This document shows, piece after piece, positions 63,251 to 64,000 of a DNA stretch of 64,000 nt. The notes under the pieces were generated by a model, which had not been told where the DNA came from, did not search any database, and saw only the letters and a program-made list of their open reading frames with translations. The stretch covers positions 31,911,119 to 31,975,118 of the forward strand of contig OX424559.1 in the NCBI GenBank assembly GCA_949152475.1, in the 5' to 3' direction. Made by a program: the position numbers and the translations under genes. Numbering within the stretch: position 1 is the stretch's first letter; each line of letters begins with the position of its first letter. The DNA is from Terebella lapidaria. Taxonomy: Eukaryota; Annelida; Polychaeta; Terebellida; Terebellidae.

Positions 63251-64000
63251 ATAGAATATTCCAAATCAACTATGCTAACAGAACACCCAGTTTACTTTCG
63301 TCTCAATGACGGATGAAAATCCGAGTTTGAAGTTTCTGTGACATCTATATATGCAGATTATCTTACGAGGCAAGGCACAACCCCAAACAATATATAAATC
63401 TTTATTGGGATTGGTTAACAGTTGTTTCCATTATTACTGGCTCCCACCCACATGTATAATAACTCACCAGGTGTATTTATTCTTTCAAATTTCCATACTG
63501 TTATCATATGGAACTCCAGCTATTGTTTCAAACTTTAATTCATGCCAGTGGTGGAACGTTTGTTCTATTCACCCTGGAACAATGTTTGGACAGTAATTAA
63601 GTCGCACACGGGTGCACCGAGGTGTTTGGGATTATGAGTGTTCCGCTCATTGTATTCATCTCACAGAAAGTATAGCCCTAAATATTCTGATTATTTTGAC
63701 CACAACAAAGTGTACATATACGCAGCAACCAGTGTTTGTCAATCAGAACACACGAATTTTCGTTTTGGTGAAACGTATAAAATGATTTATCTAATCATCA
63801 AATTGCACAGCTTTCGTGATATCATTTATGAAACCATGTCTCGGTTCATCATCCATGAGTATGTGTGTGTGCTAGCCAAGTTTTAGGTCAGGGAATTGTA
63901 TTGTTTTGGTGATTTTGTTACCTTTATTTTCACATTATAAGTCAAAGGAAAGTGCCTCAGTGCAGTCACCGGTAAGTTGCAATCACACCTTAAACAACCT
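63251..64000. other. No gene recognised at window end
   Basis: Plus-strand frames at 63351-63596 and 63638-63886 lack motifs and cannot be tied to neighbours. A gene continuing past the window cannot be excluded. Confidence 0.3.

Overview
This is a gene-poor, AT-rich stretch of animal nuclear DNA. Coding exons are short and split by GT-AG introns, and the rest is tandem arrays, foldback elements and transposon copies. Frequent 'taggcctac' and 'acatgtacatgta' words and (TA)n/(CAT)n microsatellites suggest a marine invertebrate. I cannot fix the phylum from sequence alone.

Two genes are secure. Both lie on the minus strand, head to tail, and both encode SLC16-type monocarboxylate transporters (MCTs). 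Gene A (coding exons within 19251-25817, 657 aa) and gene B (37072-40643, 625 aa) each have six coding exons. All five introns in each gene are phase 1, and exons 2 (144 bp) and 5 (126 bp) are the same size in both. They are tandem paralogs whose third intron sits at different places. Gene A seems to have an untranslated first exon upstream, and a CpG-rich block at 30.5-31.06 kb is the best promoter candidate. Gene B ends in an array of CRE-like and E-box motifs that overlaps its stop codon.

Layout: 0.5-2.3 kb, a 486-bp tandem array. 4.1-5.0 kb, scattered hairpin repeats. 5.8-12.8 kb, a 1.2-kb unit present three times, one copy interrupted by a young LTR element (7669-9505) and another by a Helentron-like element whose core is a 132-bp tandem array. 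13.7-14.1 kb, another 132-bp array. 15.5-18.4 kb, two related MITEs, a hairpin satellite and a LINE tail. 19.0-25.8 kb, gene A. 31.87-32.33 kb, a TRIM-like element. 34.5 kb, a foldback. 36.5-40.6 kb, gene B. 46.7-48.5 kb and 55.1-59.05 kb, more Helentron-like copies, one carrying a GC-rich insert of unknown type. 48.5-60.9 kb, diverged duplicates of an unrecognised gene or repeat, split by a 2.6-kb terminal-inverted-repeat element. 61.8-63.25 kb, a GC-rich duplicated block and an AATTGCAATTAC-rich tract.

The least explained structures are the nuclear-receptor half-site arrays inside the Helentron-like elements, the GNRA-looped hairpin satellite, the CRE/E-box array at the end of gene B, and the triplicated exon-like reading frame at 5.8-10.4 kb. 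No CRISPR array or operon was seen, and no tRNA or rRNA gene was recognised by eye.
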